From NCBI GenBank assembly GCA_021780225.1, contig JAJXZF010000078.1:1-64000 (forward strand): a stretch of 64,000 nucleotides of DNA, read 5' to 3'. Source of the stretch: Deltaproteobacteria bacterium. Its GTDB lineage: Bacteria > Desulfobacterota > Binatia > Binatales > Binataceae. Below the pieces are notes generated by a model. That model was not told where the DNA came from. It saw only the letters and a program-made list of their open reading frames with translations, and did no database searches. Shown here piece by piece: positions 46,297 to 54,933 of this stretch. Both the position numbers and the translations under genes were made by a program. How positions within the stretch are numbered: the stretch's first letter is position 1; the number at the start of each line of letters is the position of its first letter.

Positions 46297-47166
46297 ATGA
46301 GTTTCTTTTCTGCGGAACCCGCCGGAATTGCAGCGCTGGGATTGATCCTCGGGATGCGCCACGCGACCGATGCCGATCACGTGGTCGCGGTAACGGCGAT
46401 CTTGAGCCGCGAGCGCAAAATCGCCGTGGCCGCGCGAATCGGCGCGGTCTGGGGTCTCGGCCATACGCTGACCGTGATGGCGGTGGGCGCGGCGATTATA
46501 ATTCTGAAAATCGCCATTCCGGCTCGGCTTGGACTCGCGATGGAGTTCGCGGTCGCGCTGGCGCTAATCGCGCTGGGGGCGAACGCGGCGGCGGATCTAA
46601 TCCGATCGATCGCGCGAAAAATCCTCGGCCGCCCCCATCCGGCCGATCCCGCGGCGCACGTCCACTCGCATCGCCACCTTCATTTTCAAGCGGATTTCAA
46701 TGAAAGCTTTGCGCATAGCCATCCGCATGTTCATAGCATCGGCCGTGCGCACTCCGCCGATGCCGGCCACGAACATCTGACGCTTGCCGAAGAACCCGCG
46801 CGATTCGGCTTCTTCGCGCGTTTCGCCGCTACTCGGCCGCTCACGCGATCTTTCGCGGTCGGTCTCGTCCACGGTCTGGCGGGCAGCGCGGCGATCGCCC
46901 TGCTGGTCCTGAGCGCAATTCCGCAGCCGCTCTGGGCCGCGGCGTACCTTGCGGTATTCTGCGCCGGCGTGATCCTCGGGATGGCGCTGCTGACGATCGC
47001 GATCGCGGCGCCGTTCATATTCGCCGCACGGCGCTTCACGCATTTGCACGAGGCGCTGGTCGCCGGCTCAGGACTGCTCAGCTTCGGCTTTGGCCTCGTT
47101 CTGGCTTATCAGATCGGCTTCGTCGAACGCCTGTTCGGAACGGCCCTGCCCTGGATTGCGTATTGA
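46297..47166 (+). CDS. nickel/cobalt transporter (NiCoT/UreH-like)
   Basis: A 289-residue inner-membrane protein with about six hydrophobic helices. The metal-selectivity motif GMRHATDADHVVAVTA (HX4DH) is in the first helix, WGLGHTLTVMAVG in the second, and a His-rich cytoplasmic loop (HSHRHLHF, HSHPHVHS, HEHL) in the middle. GLVHGLAGSAAIALLVL is typical of the second half. The start at 46297 is chosen because homology begins there; the frame is open to 46204. It probably imports or exports Ni or Co; cobalt would feed B12, which the mutase at 3.6 kb needs, but this link is conjecture. Confidence 0.88.
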   Translation: MSFFSAEPAGIAALGLILGMRHATDADHVVAVTAILSRERKIAVAARIGAVWGLGHTLTVMAVGAAIIILKIAIPARLGLAMEFAVALALIALGANAAADLIRSIARKILGRPHPADPAAHVHSHRHLHFQADFNESFAHSHPHVHSIGRAHSADAGHEHLTLAEEPARFGFFARFAATRPLTRSFAVGLVHGLAGSAAIALLVLSAIPQPLWAAAYLAVFCAGVILGMALLTIAIAAPFIFAARRFTHLHEALVAGSGLLSFGFGLVLAYQIGFVERLFGTALPWIAY

Positions 47167-47180
47167 TCCAGCCGCGCCGC

Positions 47181-47597
47181 TCACGCCGCGCGTTTGAACT
47201 TCGGCAAGGACACATCGGGCGTCACGTCATCGAAAACCACCTCGACCGGCATCCCTAGCTCAAGTTCCTCCGGCTTGACGCCGGTCAGCCACGTCACCAT
47301 CCTGACGCCCTCGTCCAGCTCGACGATCACCGGGCTGTACGGGATGTGCGCGGCGAATTGCGCCATCATCGGCTGGCGCGCCGTGGTCCACGAAAACACT
47401 TTGCCGCGCCCCTTCGAGCGCGCCCATTCGAATTCAAACGACCCGCACTTGGCGCACATATCGCGCGGAATATGGCGCCATGCGCCGCATCCAGTGCAAC
47501 GCTGAAAGCGCAATTCGTGGTCCGTGCAGAATTTGTAGAACTCCGCCGAATATCCGCCGACTCGCGGCGTCGGCAATTTATACATTTTGTCGGCCAT
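47181..47597 (-). CDS. DUF35 OB-fold/zinc-ribbon protein
   Basis: A 138-residue acyl-CoA-associated protein. It has an N-terminal helix, a rubredoxin-like zinc ribbon (C in RCTGCGAWRHIPR and CAKCGSFEFEW, four cysteines) and a C-terminal OB fold (KVFSWTTARQPMM, YSPVIVELDEGVRMVTWL). Such DUF35 proteins are obligate partners of thiolase-like enzymes; here the gene is 6 bases after one. The complex probably binds CoA substrates. It is the last gene of the reverse cluster starting at 51247. Confidence 0.92.
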   Translation of the reverse strand: MADKMYKLPTPRVGGYSAEFYKFCTDHELRFQRCTGCGAWRHIPRDMCAKCGSFEFEWARSKGRGKVFSWTTARQPMMAQFAAHIPYSPVIVELDEGVRMVTWLTGVKPEELELGMPVEVVFDDVTPDVSLPKFKRAA

Positions 47598-47603
47598 CGC
47601 GCC

Positions 47604-48788
47604 TTATCTCCTGAGAATCGCCAGTCCGCCGTCGCCGAAATCGCCCCATCCCGTCACCAGTCCGATTTGCGCGTCTTTGACCTGACGCGGACCGCACTGA
47701 TGGCGCAACTGGCGCGCCGCCTCGACGATGTGATTCATCCCCCACACGTGCGCCTCGGACAGCAGGCCGCCGTGCGTGTTGAGCGGCAGATCGCCGCCGA
47801 GCCGGATGCGCTCGGGCGTGGCGAAATCCTTGATTTCGCCGCGCTTGCAGAAGCCCATCGCCTCGATCTGCAGCATCACGACATAGGTGAAGCAGTCGTA
47901 CACCTCGAGGAAATCGATGTCCTTGTGCGTCACGCCCGCCATCCCGAACGCTTTCGGCGCGGCGAAGCTGAGGCCGATCACGAAGGGATCGGGCCGCGCC
48001 GGAATGTCGTCGGCGGGATACGGATGGCCCTCCGCGACCCCGGAAATGTAAACCGGCGGATGCTTGAGGTCGCGCGCGCGCGCCGCCGACGTCACCACCA
48101 CCGCGCACGCGGCGTCGGTTTCCAGGCAGCAGTCGTACAGCCGGAACGGATACGACACCCAGCGCGCGGCGAGATAGTCGTCCATCGTCAGCGGCCGGCC
48201 GCGCATCATCGCCTTTTCATTCAGCTGCGCGTTGGCGCGGCCGTTCACCGCGATCGCGCCCATCGTCTCGAACGGCGTGCCGTACAGATGCTTATGCCGG
48301 GTCGCCAGCCATGCGTACCATTGCACCGGCACGGTCGCGCCGAACGGCAGATAGAACGCGCCGATCGTGTTCATCATCGGATTCGGTTCGGGCATCGGCT
48401 TTTCGCCGGTCTCCGCCCGCGCCCCGCCGCCGCGCACCGGATTCGACGAATAGCCGTTCCATCCAAGCGGAATCAGCACGTTGTTCGCGACTCCCGCCGC
48501 AACCGCCATCGCCGCCGCCTGCAGCGACACCACCGGACTCGCGCCGCCCATATGCACCGTCGTCGCGAAACGCAAATCCTCGATGCCCAGATTCGCCGCG
48601 AAATGCTCCGCCACCGATCCGATCGGCGGCCCGACGATTCCGTCGATGTCGTGCGGCTTCAGTCCCGCGTCGCCGATCGCCGCCAGCGACGCCTCCAGCA
48701 TCAGCCTCAGTTCGGTCTTGCCCGATCCCCGCGTGAAGGCGCTTTCGCCCACGCCCACGATGCAAGCCTTGTCCTTGAGCGTGTCCAT
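47604..48788 (-). CDS. thiolase-superfamily protein lacking catalytic Cys (Ltp2/SCP2-like)
   Basis: A 394-residue thiolase-fold enzyme of the SCP2/Ltp group. The N-terminal Cys position of thiolases reads VHMGGASPVV (Gly at about residue 82), the usual His in the EVHD motif is Tyr (FLEVYDCFT), and the C-terminal Cys motif reads GWGDFGDGG. It therefore cannot do normal Claisen thiolysis. In steroid side-chain degradation, Ltp2 with a DUF35 partner is a retro-aldolase that releases propionyl-CoA; the adjacent DUF35 gene makes a similar carbon-carbon lyase role likely here. Its ATG overlaps the CoA-transferase stop (TGATG). Confidence 0.88.
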   Translation of the reverse strand: MDTLKDKACIVGVGESAFTRGSGKTELRLMLEASLAAIGDAGLKPHDIDGIVGPPIGSVAEHFAANLGIEDLRFATTVHMGGASPVVSLQAAAMAVAAGVANNVLIPLGWNGYSSNPVRGGGARAETGEKPMPEPNPMMNTIGAFYLPFGATVPVQWYAWLATRHKHLYGTPFETMGAIAVNGRANAQLNEKAMMRGRPLTMDDYLAARWVSYPFRLYDCCLETDAACAVVVTSAARARDLKHPPVYISGVAEGHPYPADDIPARPDPFVIGLSFAAPKAFGMAGVTHKDIDFLEVYDCFTYVVMLQIEAMGFCKRGEIKDFATPERIRLGGDLPLNTHGGLLSEAHVWGMNHIVEAARQLRHQCGPRQVKDAQIGLVTGWGDFGDGGLAILRR

Positions 48789-50008
48789 CAGTAAATGACC
48801 TTTTCCTCCATCAGAATTTTGATCTCCGCGTCCGACAATCCCAGCATCCCGCCGAAAATCTCGCGGTTGTGCTGGCCCAAATCCGGCGGATACGAATAGT
48901 TGAGCTTCTCCGCTCCGCTCAGTTTGACCGGCATCCCCGGCAGAATCCGCTCGCCCACCTCATGATGGTCCATCTTCCACCAGTAGCCCCACTCCCACAG
49001 ATGCGGGTCCTGATGCAACTCGACGCTGTCGAGCACCGGGCCGGCCGGCACGCCGGCCTTTTGCAGCTCCACCGCCAGCTCCCGATGGCCGCGCGTGCGC
49101 GTGAATTCGCGCAGCTCCGCATCGAGCGCGTCTCGATTCGTCCAGCGCCCATACTGATCGGCGAATTTCGCGCCGCGCGCCCATTCCGGATCGCCCATCA
49201 CGCCCCGCAGCGCCGTCCATTCGGCGTCGTTCGCGACCGCGATAGCGATCCATTTGTCCTCGCCCTGGCACGGGTAGGTGTTATGCGGCGCCATCGCGTC
49301 GTCGCGATTTTCCCACTGCCGCCGATCGCGCCCGTTCATGAAGTAATCGGTGAACCACTCGTGCATCTGCCCGATCACCGTCTCGCCCATGCTCGCGTCG
49401 ATCCACTGCCCCTCGCCGGTGCGGTTGCGATGCCGCAGCGCAGCGAGCGCGTGAAACACCACCGTCGATGCGATCGCATAGTCCGGCCACGTCCCGCCCG
49501 TCTGGCGCGGCGGCCCGCCCGCGTAGCCCTGCGCGTCGAACATCCCGACGAACGAGCACGCCATCGGCCCCCATCCGACCCATCCCGACGGTTCGAGTCC
49601 GGTTTTGCCCAACAGCGACACCGAAATCATGATGATGTCGGATTTGATCTTGCGCATCTCGTCGTAAGTCAGGCCGAGGCTTTCCGCCGTCCCGCGCGGA
49701 AAACATTCGAGCACGAAATCGCTGCGCCGGATTATCTCGTGCGCCAGCTCGCGCCCTTTCGGATGCTTCAAATTCAGATTGATCGCCTTCTTGCCGTAAT
49801 TCAGCGCGTGGTAGAAGCCGCAGCGATTCATCCCCGTTTTCCGATCCGCCATCCCCGCGGGATTGGTGCGGCTGATATCGAGATAGAGCTGCGATTCGAT
49901 CTTGATCACCTCGGCGCCCATCGTCGCGAACCATTGCGCGATTTGCGGTCCGTTGATGATCCAACTGAAGTCCGTGACCCGGACCCCCTCGAGCGGCAAT
50001 CGTCCCAT
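48788..50008 (-). CDS. class III CoA-transferase (CaiB/BaiF family), catalytic Asp present
   Basis: A 406-residue family III CoA-transferase. Opening MGRLPLEGVRVTDFSWIING and GAEVIKIE are typical; the presumed nucleophile Asp176 lies in TWPDYAIASTVVFHALAAL, 21 residues before the conserved TGEGQWID. The C-terminal half has GPVLDSVELHQDPHL. It moves CoA between carboxylic acids to activate a substrate for the following thiolase/DUF35 step. A second homologue lies directly upstream on the same strand, suggesting a heteromeric enzyme. Confidence 0.92.
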   Translation of the reverse strand: MGRLPLEGVRVTDFSWIINGPQIAQWFATMGAEVIKIESQLYLDISRTNPAGMADRKTGMNRCGFYHALNYGKKAINLNLKHPKGRELAHEIIRRSDFVLECFPRGTAESLGLTYDEMRKIKSDIIMISVSLLGKTGLEPSGWVGWGPMACSFVGMFDAQGYAGGPPRQTGGTWPDYAIASTVVFHALAALRHRNRTGEGQWIDASMGETVIGQMHEWFTDYFMNGRDRRQWENRDDAMAPHNTYPCQGEDKWIAIAVANDAEWTALRGVMGDPEWARGAKFADQYGRWTNRDALDAELREFTRTRGHRELAVELQKAGVPAGPVLDSVELHQDPHLWEWGYWWKMDHHEVGERILPGMPVKLSGAEKLNYSYPPDLGQHNREIFGGMLGLSDAEIKILMEEKVIY

Positions 50009-50038
50009 CGGCTCCCTCCTGTGCGCCCGGCCGCGCGC

Positions 50039-51247
50039 TCAGACAACTCCCGCCGCGCGCAAGCCCGCCTGCGCTTCGGCGCCGATTCCAAGCCGCGCGA
50101 AAATCTCGCCGTTATGCTCCCCCAGCATCGGCGCCCGCCGCGGCTCCGGCGGCGTTTCCGTCATCGACACCAGCGTCCGCGGCATCCGGATCGTCCCCGC
50201 TATCGGATGCGCGATATCAACGAACGCTGCGCGCGCCTTGAGGTGCGGATCGACCGCGGCCTGCGCCACCGTATGCACCGGCCCGATCGTCAGCCCCAGC
50301 CGCTGCCCCTCGATCACCAGATACTCCATGTCATGCTTGGCCAGCTCCTCGCGCACCAGCATGCGCAGGATATCGTCGTTATCGTGCCGGCCCGCGATAT
50401 CGTCGAAAATTTCGTTGTCCAGCTCCGGCGGATTTCCCAACAACTGCTTGAGCGCTCGCCAATGCGCGTCGGCCGTCCACAGCGTGTAGATATAGCCGTC
50501 GCGGCACGGCAGCGGCTCCAATCCGACCTGCACCTTCGCCCGCAGCCGGCTGAACGGGACGCCGACGTAGGAATACGCCGCCATCTCGATCTTCGCCGTG
50601 TTTGCCGTCGCCTGCCAGCACGGCGCGTCGATCCACTGGCCGCGGCCGGTCGCGTCGCGATCGGCCAGCGCCATCATCGCCGCCGCCGCCGCGTTCGCCG
50701 CGCCCATCATCTCCGCCGGATGCCCCGGCGCGCGCAGCGGATTCTCGCGCTCGCCGTCGTCCACCAGCGTGGGCGTGTTGTAGCCGGTCAGGCTCATCGC
50801 CCACGCGATCAAATCCGTTCCTTTCCAGTCGCGATACGGCCCGGTCTGCCCGAACGGCGAAATTGAGGCCACCACCAGCCGCGGATTGACCGCGTTGAGC
50901 GCCTCGTAACCGAGTCCGATCCGCGTCAAATGGCCGACCGGATAGTTTTCGATCAGCAGGTCCGCGTCCGCGATCAGCTTGCGGAAAAGCTCCGCGCCGC
51001 TCGCCGTCGCCGGATCCAGCGTGACGCTCTTCTTGCCGGTGTTCAGATAGCCGAAAAAGGCGCTTTTCTCCGGATGCGGCTCGCCGCCCGGGTACGGCGG
51101 ATGGCGCCGCGCCTCGTCGCCGCGTCCCGGCGGCTCAAGCTTGATCACCTCGGCGCCAAGGTCGGCGAACATCTTGCCGCACATCGGCCCCGAGACCATC
51201 TCGGCGTATTCGACGACCTTCAGATCGTCCAGCGCTGCCTTCGCCAA
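50039..51247 (-). CDS. class III CoA-transferase (CaiB/BaiF family), Asp-to-Glu variant
   Basis: A 402-residue family III protein, homologous along its length to the next gene product. MAKAALDDLKVVEYAEMVSGP, GAEVIKLEPPGRGDEAR and ISPFGQTGPYRDWKGTD are diagnostic. At the position aligned to the nucleophile Asp it has Glu179 (HPAEMMGAANAAAAA, again 21 residues before TGRGQWID). It may be the non-catalytic or weakly active partner in a heteromer, as in benzylsuccinate CoA-transferase where one subunit lacks the Asp. First gene of the four-gene cluster. Confidence 0.9.
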   Translation of the reverse strand: MAKAALDDLKVVEYAEMVSGPMCGKMFADLGAEVIKLEPPGRGDEARRHPPYPGGEPHPEKSAFFGYLNTGKKSVTLDPATASGAELFRKLIADADLLIENYPVGHLTRIGLGYEALNAVNPRLVVASISPFGQTGPYRDWKGTDLIAWAMSLTGYNTPTLVDDGERENPLRAPGHPAEMMGAANAAAAAMMALADRDATGRGQWIDAPCWQATANTAKIEMAAYSYVGVPFSRLRAKVQVGLEPLPCRDGYIYTLWTADAHWRALKQLLGNPPELDNEIFDDIAGRHDNDDILRMLVREELAKHDMEYLVIEGQRLGLTIGPVHTVAQAAVDPHLKARAAFVDIAHPIAGTIRMPRTLVSMTETPPEPRRAPMLGEHNGEIFARLGIGAEAQAGLRAAGVV

Positions 51248-51581
51248 GTTCCCGCCTCCTTGCGCCTGATCATGCGGCGCGGCGCGGAGCCGCCGCCCAA
51301 CTCCCGCTCATGTCATTCCTAGGGTTGTGAATTTTTTGCGGTGCGGACGTTCCCATAACCTTCGCCGGCCAAAAGATTTCAAGCGCCCAGCCGGGTTTCG
51401 TCATTCCGGGCTGGTCCCGAGCACAGCGAAGAATCCCTGATCCCGGAAACATTCACAAGCTCCGAGCCGAAGGCGAAGAATCACGAAATCCGATTCGCGG
51501 CCGGCTTTCCCCGTCATTCTTCACTTCGCGGACTCCGTTCGGAATGGCGATGCGGGCTGACGCCGGGCTTCTCCATCCGGC
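51248..51581. other. intergenic region with dispersed-repeat-like text
   Basis: About 334 bases between reverse-strand genes. It contains stretches such as GTCATTCCGGGCTGGTCCCG near 51400 and GAAGAATCCCTGATCC, resembling short mobile repeat units common between genes of many proteobacteria. No gene found. Confidence 0.4.
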
Positions 51582-52700
51582 TCAGCCGGCGAAACGCACC
51601 GTCGCCGCCATGCTCCGGGAGAGTATCTCGACCGCCTCCGACACCATCTCCTCAAGAATCTCTCGCGCCGGCCGGATCTTGCGGATCATCCCGATCGACT
51701 GTCCGGCGAAACCCGGCGTGATATCCTTGCGTCCGGCCTGCCGCGCCGCCTCCATCACCGGCATCGAAATCAGTCCCTGGAACGGCATCGGCAGCGGCTT
51801 CAATCCCGACGCCTCGAACTCCTCGGCCCATTTGTTCTTGATAAAGCGCGCGGGCTTGCCGGTTACGCATCTTGAAACGACCGTGTCTTCCGAGCCCGCC
51901 TCGACGATCGCCTCTTTCTGGAAATCTTCGATTCCCGACTCCGGCGTAGCCAGAAACGGCGTGCCGATCCATACGCCCGCCGCGCCCAGCGCCAGCGCCG
52001 CGACCAGCCCGCGTCCGTCGGCGATTCCGCCCGCCGCCAGCACCGGAATCGGCCGCACCGCGTCGACCACCTGCGGCACCAGCACCATCGTGCCGACGCG
52101 GCTGTTGTGGCCGCCGCCGTCGGTCCCCTGCGCGATGATCACGTCCACGCCCGAATCGACGAAGCGCCGCGCATGCTTCACCGCGCCCGCGATCGCCATC
52201 ACCTTCATCCCGCGCTTGTGCGCCTCGGGAATCATGAAGCCGGGATCGCCCAAGCCGGCGACATAGACCGGCACGCGCTCGTCGAGCACTATTTCGATTT
52301 GCTGATTGAAAAAATCGCGCGAAAACGCGAATCCGCGGCTCGCCATCTTCGCCGGATCGGGATCGGGAATCTGATGGCGCCGCTTGAACTCGCGGGCGAA
52401 ATCGATATGCGCTTGCGGCAGCTCCGCCTTGAACTTCTGCACGCTCCCGCCCGATGGCACGGTCGAGGGCAGCAGCGTATCGACGCCGAACGGCTTGTCG
52501 GTCAATTCGCGGGTGCGCCGGATCCATTGGCGCAGCTCGTCGGGCTGGCAGGCCGCAGCGCCGAGCACGCCCAGGCCTCCGGCGTTGGAGACGGCGGCGG
52601 CGAGCGCGGGCGTGGACGCCCCGCCCATCCCGGCCAGCATGATCGGATATTTGATTCCGAACAGATCGCAAATCGCTGTATGCAGCACCTTTTCGCTCAT
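51582..52700 (-). CDS. nitronate monooxygenase family flavoprotein
   Basis: A 372-residue FMN enzyme (NPD/2-nitropropane dioxygenase family, TIM barrel). Signatures: YPIMLAGMGGASTPALAAAVSNAGGLGVLG, the phosphate loop DVIIAQGTDGGGHNSRVGT with the active-site His, PVLAAGGIADGRGLVAALALGA and GVWIGTPFLAT. Many members oxidise nitronates, while others are enoyl reductases or part of acyl pathways; the position upstream of the CoA-transferase cluster fits either. It is on the same strand but 330 bases from the cluster. Confidence 0.9.
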   Translation of the reverse strand: MSEKVLHTAICDLFGIKYPIMLAGMGGASTPALAAAVSNAGGLGVLGAAACQPDELRQWIRRTRELTDKPFGVDTLLPSTVPSGGSVQKFKAELPQAHIDFAREFKRRHQIPDPDPAKMASRGFAFSRDFFNQQIEIVLDERVPVYVAGLGDPGFMIPEAHKRGMKVMAIAGAVKHARRFVDSGVDVIIAQGTDGGGHNSRVGTMVLVPQVVDAVRPIPVLAAGGIADGRGLVAALALGAAGVWIGTPFLATPESGIEDFQKEAIVEAGSEDTVVSRCVTGKPARFIKNKWAEEFEASGLKPLPMPFQGLISMPVMEAARQAGRKDITPGFAGQSIGMIRKIRPAREILEEMVSEAVEILSRSMAATVRFAG

Positions 52701-52867
52701 CGCGGACGATTGCTCCTTGGCGGCGGACGCCTTGGGCGCCAGCCTTTGCGCCGGACTATAGCGCGAAACCGTTTCTGTTGAGAATCAACGGCTTCATCGC
52801 TCCAGCCTCGGCGTTATATGCTGTCAGGCGCGGGGCAAAAGTCGAAATTGAAGGATGCGATCGGAAA

Positions 52868-53062
52868 ATGAAGACCAAGAACTGGCGTGAAATCCGAGCG
52901 CGCAAGTTCCCGCCCGAAAAACTCGGGGAGATCGATCAAGCGGTCGCCGAAGAATTGTGGATCGCCGAGGCCCAACGCCGCACAGACGAACTCGCCACCG
53001 GCAAAGTCAAAGGCGTTCCTGTCGCAAAGGCGCTGAAAAGGGATCGCGGCCAAGTGACTTAA
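52868..53062 (+). CDS. small addiction-module (antitoxin-like) protein
   Basis: A 64-residue protein with start at 52868, shown by GGAAA and AAGGATG nearby. The C-terminal half (AEAQRRTDELATGKVKGVPVAK) follows the pattern of the unstable antitoxin family (TIGR02574-type, helix then ELxxGKVKxxP). The N-terminus (MKTKNWREIRARKFPPEKLGEIDQ) looks like a short helical DNA-binding or dimerisation part. No RelE/ParE toxin follows directly; instead the ATPase gene begins 39 bases downstream, so it may belong to that unit as its regulator or antitoxin, or it may be an orphan. Confidence 0.6.
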   Translation: MKTKNWREIRARKFPPEKLGEIDQAVAEELWIAEAQRRTDELATGKVKGVPVAKALKRDRGQVT

Positions 53063-53101
53063 AGCCGCGCCAGAAAACCGGATGACGGCAAGAGAAAAAC
53101 C

Positions 53102-54319
53102 ATGCAGGGCGTGAAGACGATTCGCTCGCTCCGACTCACTAATATGCTCTCCTACGGGAGCAATGGGTCTTCCATTGATTTGGAACCTCTGAATATACTT
53201 ATTGGACCCAACGCTTCTGGCAAATCGAATCTGATCGAGGCAATTAGTCTGCTAGCCGCAACGCCTAAAGATCTCCTTGCGCCGTTTCGCGAGGGAGGAG
53301 GCGTAGCAGAATGGATTTGGAAGGGAAAGCGACAAGCTCGCGCGGAGTTGGAAGCAATTCTCGACTATCCGCAAGGTGTGCAGGCGCTCCGCTATCGGCT
53401 CGCGTTCACGGTCGCCCAGTCACGATTGGAGATCGTCGATGAAGCTATCGAAAATGAACACCCGAACAAACCCGGAGCGGCCAAGCCATACTTTTTCTAT
53501 GCTTTTCAAGCCGGGCACCCAGCCATTAATGTTCGCACAAAGCTCGATCAGCAGCCGGGAACGAATGGCGGTCGCACGGAGCGCATGCTGAGGAGAGAAG
53601 ATATCAGTCCTGAACAGTCAATTCTCTCTCAGCGAAAGGATGTGGATCTTTATCCGGAGATAACCTATGTAGGAACTCAATTCAGCCAGATCCGATTCTA
53701 TCGAGAATGGAACCTAGGGCGTTACACCGCTTCTCGAATGCCACAAAAAACCGATCTTCCTGAAGATTTCCTCCTGGAGGATTTCAGCAATCTTGGTCTC
53801 GTGCTGAATGACCTCCAAAACCGCGCCGACACGAAGCGAAAGCTGCTGGAGAAACTGCAATTATTTTATGAAGGGGTCGAGGACGTCACGACGAAGGTGC
53901 AGGGCGGCACAGTGCAGGTCTTTTTCCATGAAAAAGGCTTGAAGACCCCGGTACCCGCCACACGGCTGTCTGATGGAACCCTGCGATACCTCAGCTTGCT
54001 GCTTATACTTTGTCATCCTTCACCACCACCGCTGGTGTGCATCGAAGAGCCAGAATTAGGCCTCCACCCTGACGTGCTCCCAGTGCTGGCTGATTTATTT
54101 GTCGAAGCCGCCGCTCGCGCGCAATTTATAGTCACTACCCACTCTGAATCGCTGATATCCGCGCTTTCCGACGTTCCTGACGCGGTGATTGTTTGCGAGC
54201 GTGGCGCAGACGGAACCACGCTCAAACGTCTCGAACCTCCGAAACTCACCGAATGGCTGGACCGGTACAAGCTCGGCGAGCTGTGGCGCATGGGCGAGAT
54301 CGGGGGCACTCGATGGTGA
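53102..54319 (+). CDS. AAA/ABC-type ATPase (OLD/RecF-like, AAA_21)
   Basis: A 405-residue ABC-type ATPase of the OLD/RecF/SMC class without long coiled coils. Motifs: Walker A LIGPNASGKSNLIEA (residues 34-48), ABC signature ATRLSDGTLRYLSL near 290, Walker B VCIEEPELGLHPDVLP near 315 and H-loop TTHSESL near 345. Base composition is more AT-rich than surrounding metabolic genes. The last seven bases overlap the following DUF4276 gene, a layout typical of two-protein systems where an ATPase senses and a nuclease-like effector acts (OLD, PARIS and relatives). Confidence 0.9.
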   Translation: MQGVKTIRSLRLTNMLSYGSNGSSIDLEPLNILIGPNASGKSNLIEAISLLAATPKDLLAPFREGGGVAEWIWKGKRQARAELEAILDYPQGVQALRYRLAFTVAQSRLEIVDEAIENEHPNKPGAAKPYFFYAFQAGHPAINVRTKLDQQPGTNGGRTERMLRREDISPEQSILSQRKDVDLYPEITYVGTQFSQIRFYREWNLGRYTASRMPQKTDLPEDFLLEDFSNLGLVLNDLQNRADTKRKLLEKLQLFYEGVEDVTTKVQGGTVQVFFHEKGLKTPVPATRLSDGTLRYLSLLLILCHPSPPPLVCIEEPELGLHPDVLPVLADLFVEAAARAQFIVTTHSESLISALSDVPDAVIVCERGADGTTLKRLEPPKLTEWLDRYKLGELWRMGEIGGTRW

Positions 54320-54933
54320 GTGAGATTCGGATATACATTGAAGGCGGTGGCGACGGCAGTGAATCCAAAGCGGCCATTCGCGAGGGCTTCGGCCAATTCT
54401 TCGACCCTCTACGACAACTTGCACGCGAGCGACGTATCCGATGGCGAGTGATTGCATGTGGTGGTCGCAGCGCAGCTTTTGATAATTTCAAGACAGCTCT
54501 GAAGGATCACTCAAGCGCATTCAACGTCCTTTTGGTGGATTCCGAAGGTCCGGTCTCAAAAACTCCTTGGAACCATTTGCTTGCTCGAGATGGATGGGCA
54601 ATACCTGCTGTCGGCGATGAACAGTGCCATCTCATGGTCCAATCCGTTGAGGCGTGGCTTGTGGTCGATCGCGCCGCTCTCCGGAATTTCTATGGCGCCG
54701 AGTTTATTGAGAGCGCGCTCCCAACCCATGCCAGTATCGAGACCATCCCCACAAAAAACCTCGGATCCGCCCTGGAACGAGCCACTCGCAACACATCCAA
54801 GGGACCGTACCATAAGATTCGCCATTGTTCGGCTTTGCTCAAAAGACTTGATCATACCGTTGTCCGCTCCGGAGCGTCCTATTGCGAACGACTCTTCACG
54901 ACGCTCGCCGCACAGATGGGGACGACTATCTGA
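54313..54933 (+). CDS. DUF4276 family protein (TOPRIM-like?)
   Basis: A 206-residue DUF4276 protein starting at 54313 inside the ATPase gene end (stop 54317-54319). Conserved parts: IYIEGGGDGSESK at the N-terminus (E10, D14), NVLLVDSEGP (D76, E78), HLMVQSVEAWLVVDRA and CSALLKRLDHTV near the end. The E then D-x-(D/E) order on predicted strands resembles the acidic residues of TOPRIM nuclease domains, which is my inference. DUF4276 genes are usually paired with such ATPases. The likely role is effector nuclease of a defence pair. Confidence 0.82.
   Translation: MVSEIRIYIEGGGDGSESKAAIREGFGQFFDPLRQLARERRIRWRVIACGGRSAAFDNFKTALKDHSSAFNVLLVDSEGPVSKTPWNHLLARDGWAIPAVGDEQCHLMVQSVEAWLVVDRAALRNFYGAEFIESALPTHASIETIPTKNLGSALERATRNTSKGPYHKIRHCSALLKRLDHTVVRSGASYCERLFTTLAAQMGTTI

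Noticed and set aside
48869-50866. Long forward open frame antisense to the two CoA-transferases
   Set aside because: Composition is that of a shadow frame (Arg and His runs); the reverse strand holds complete, recognisable enzymes.
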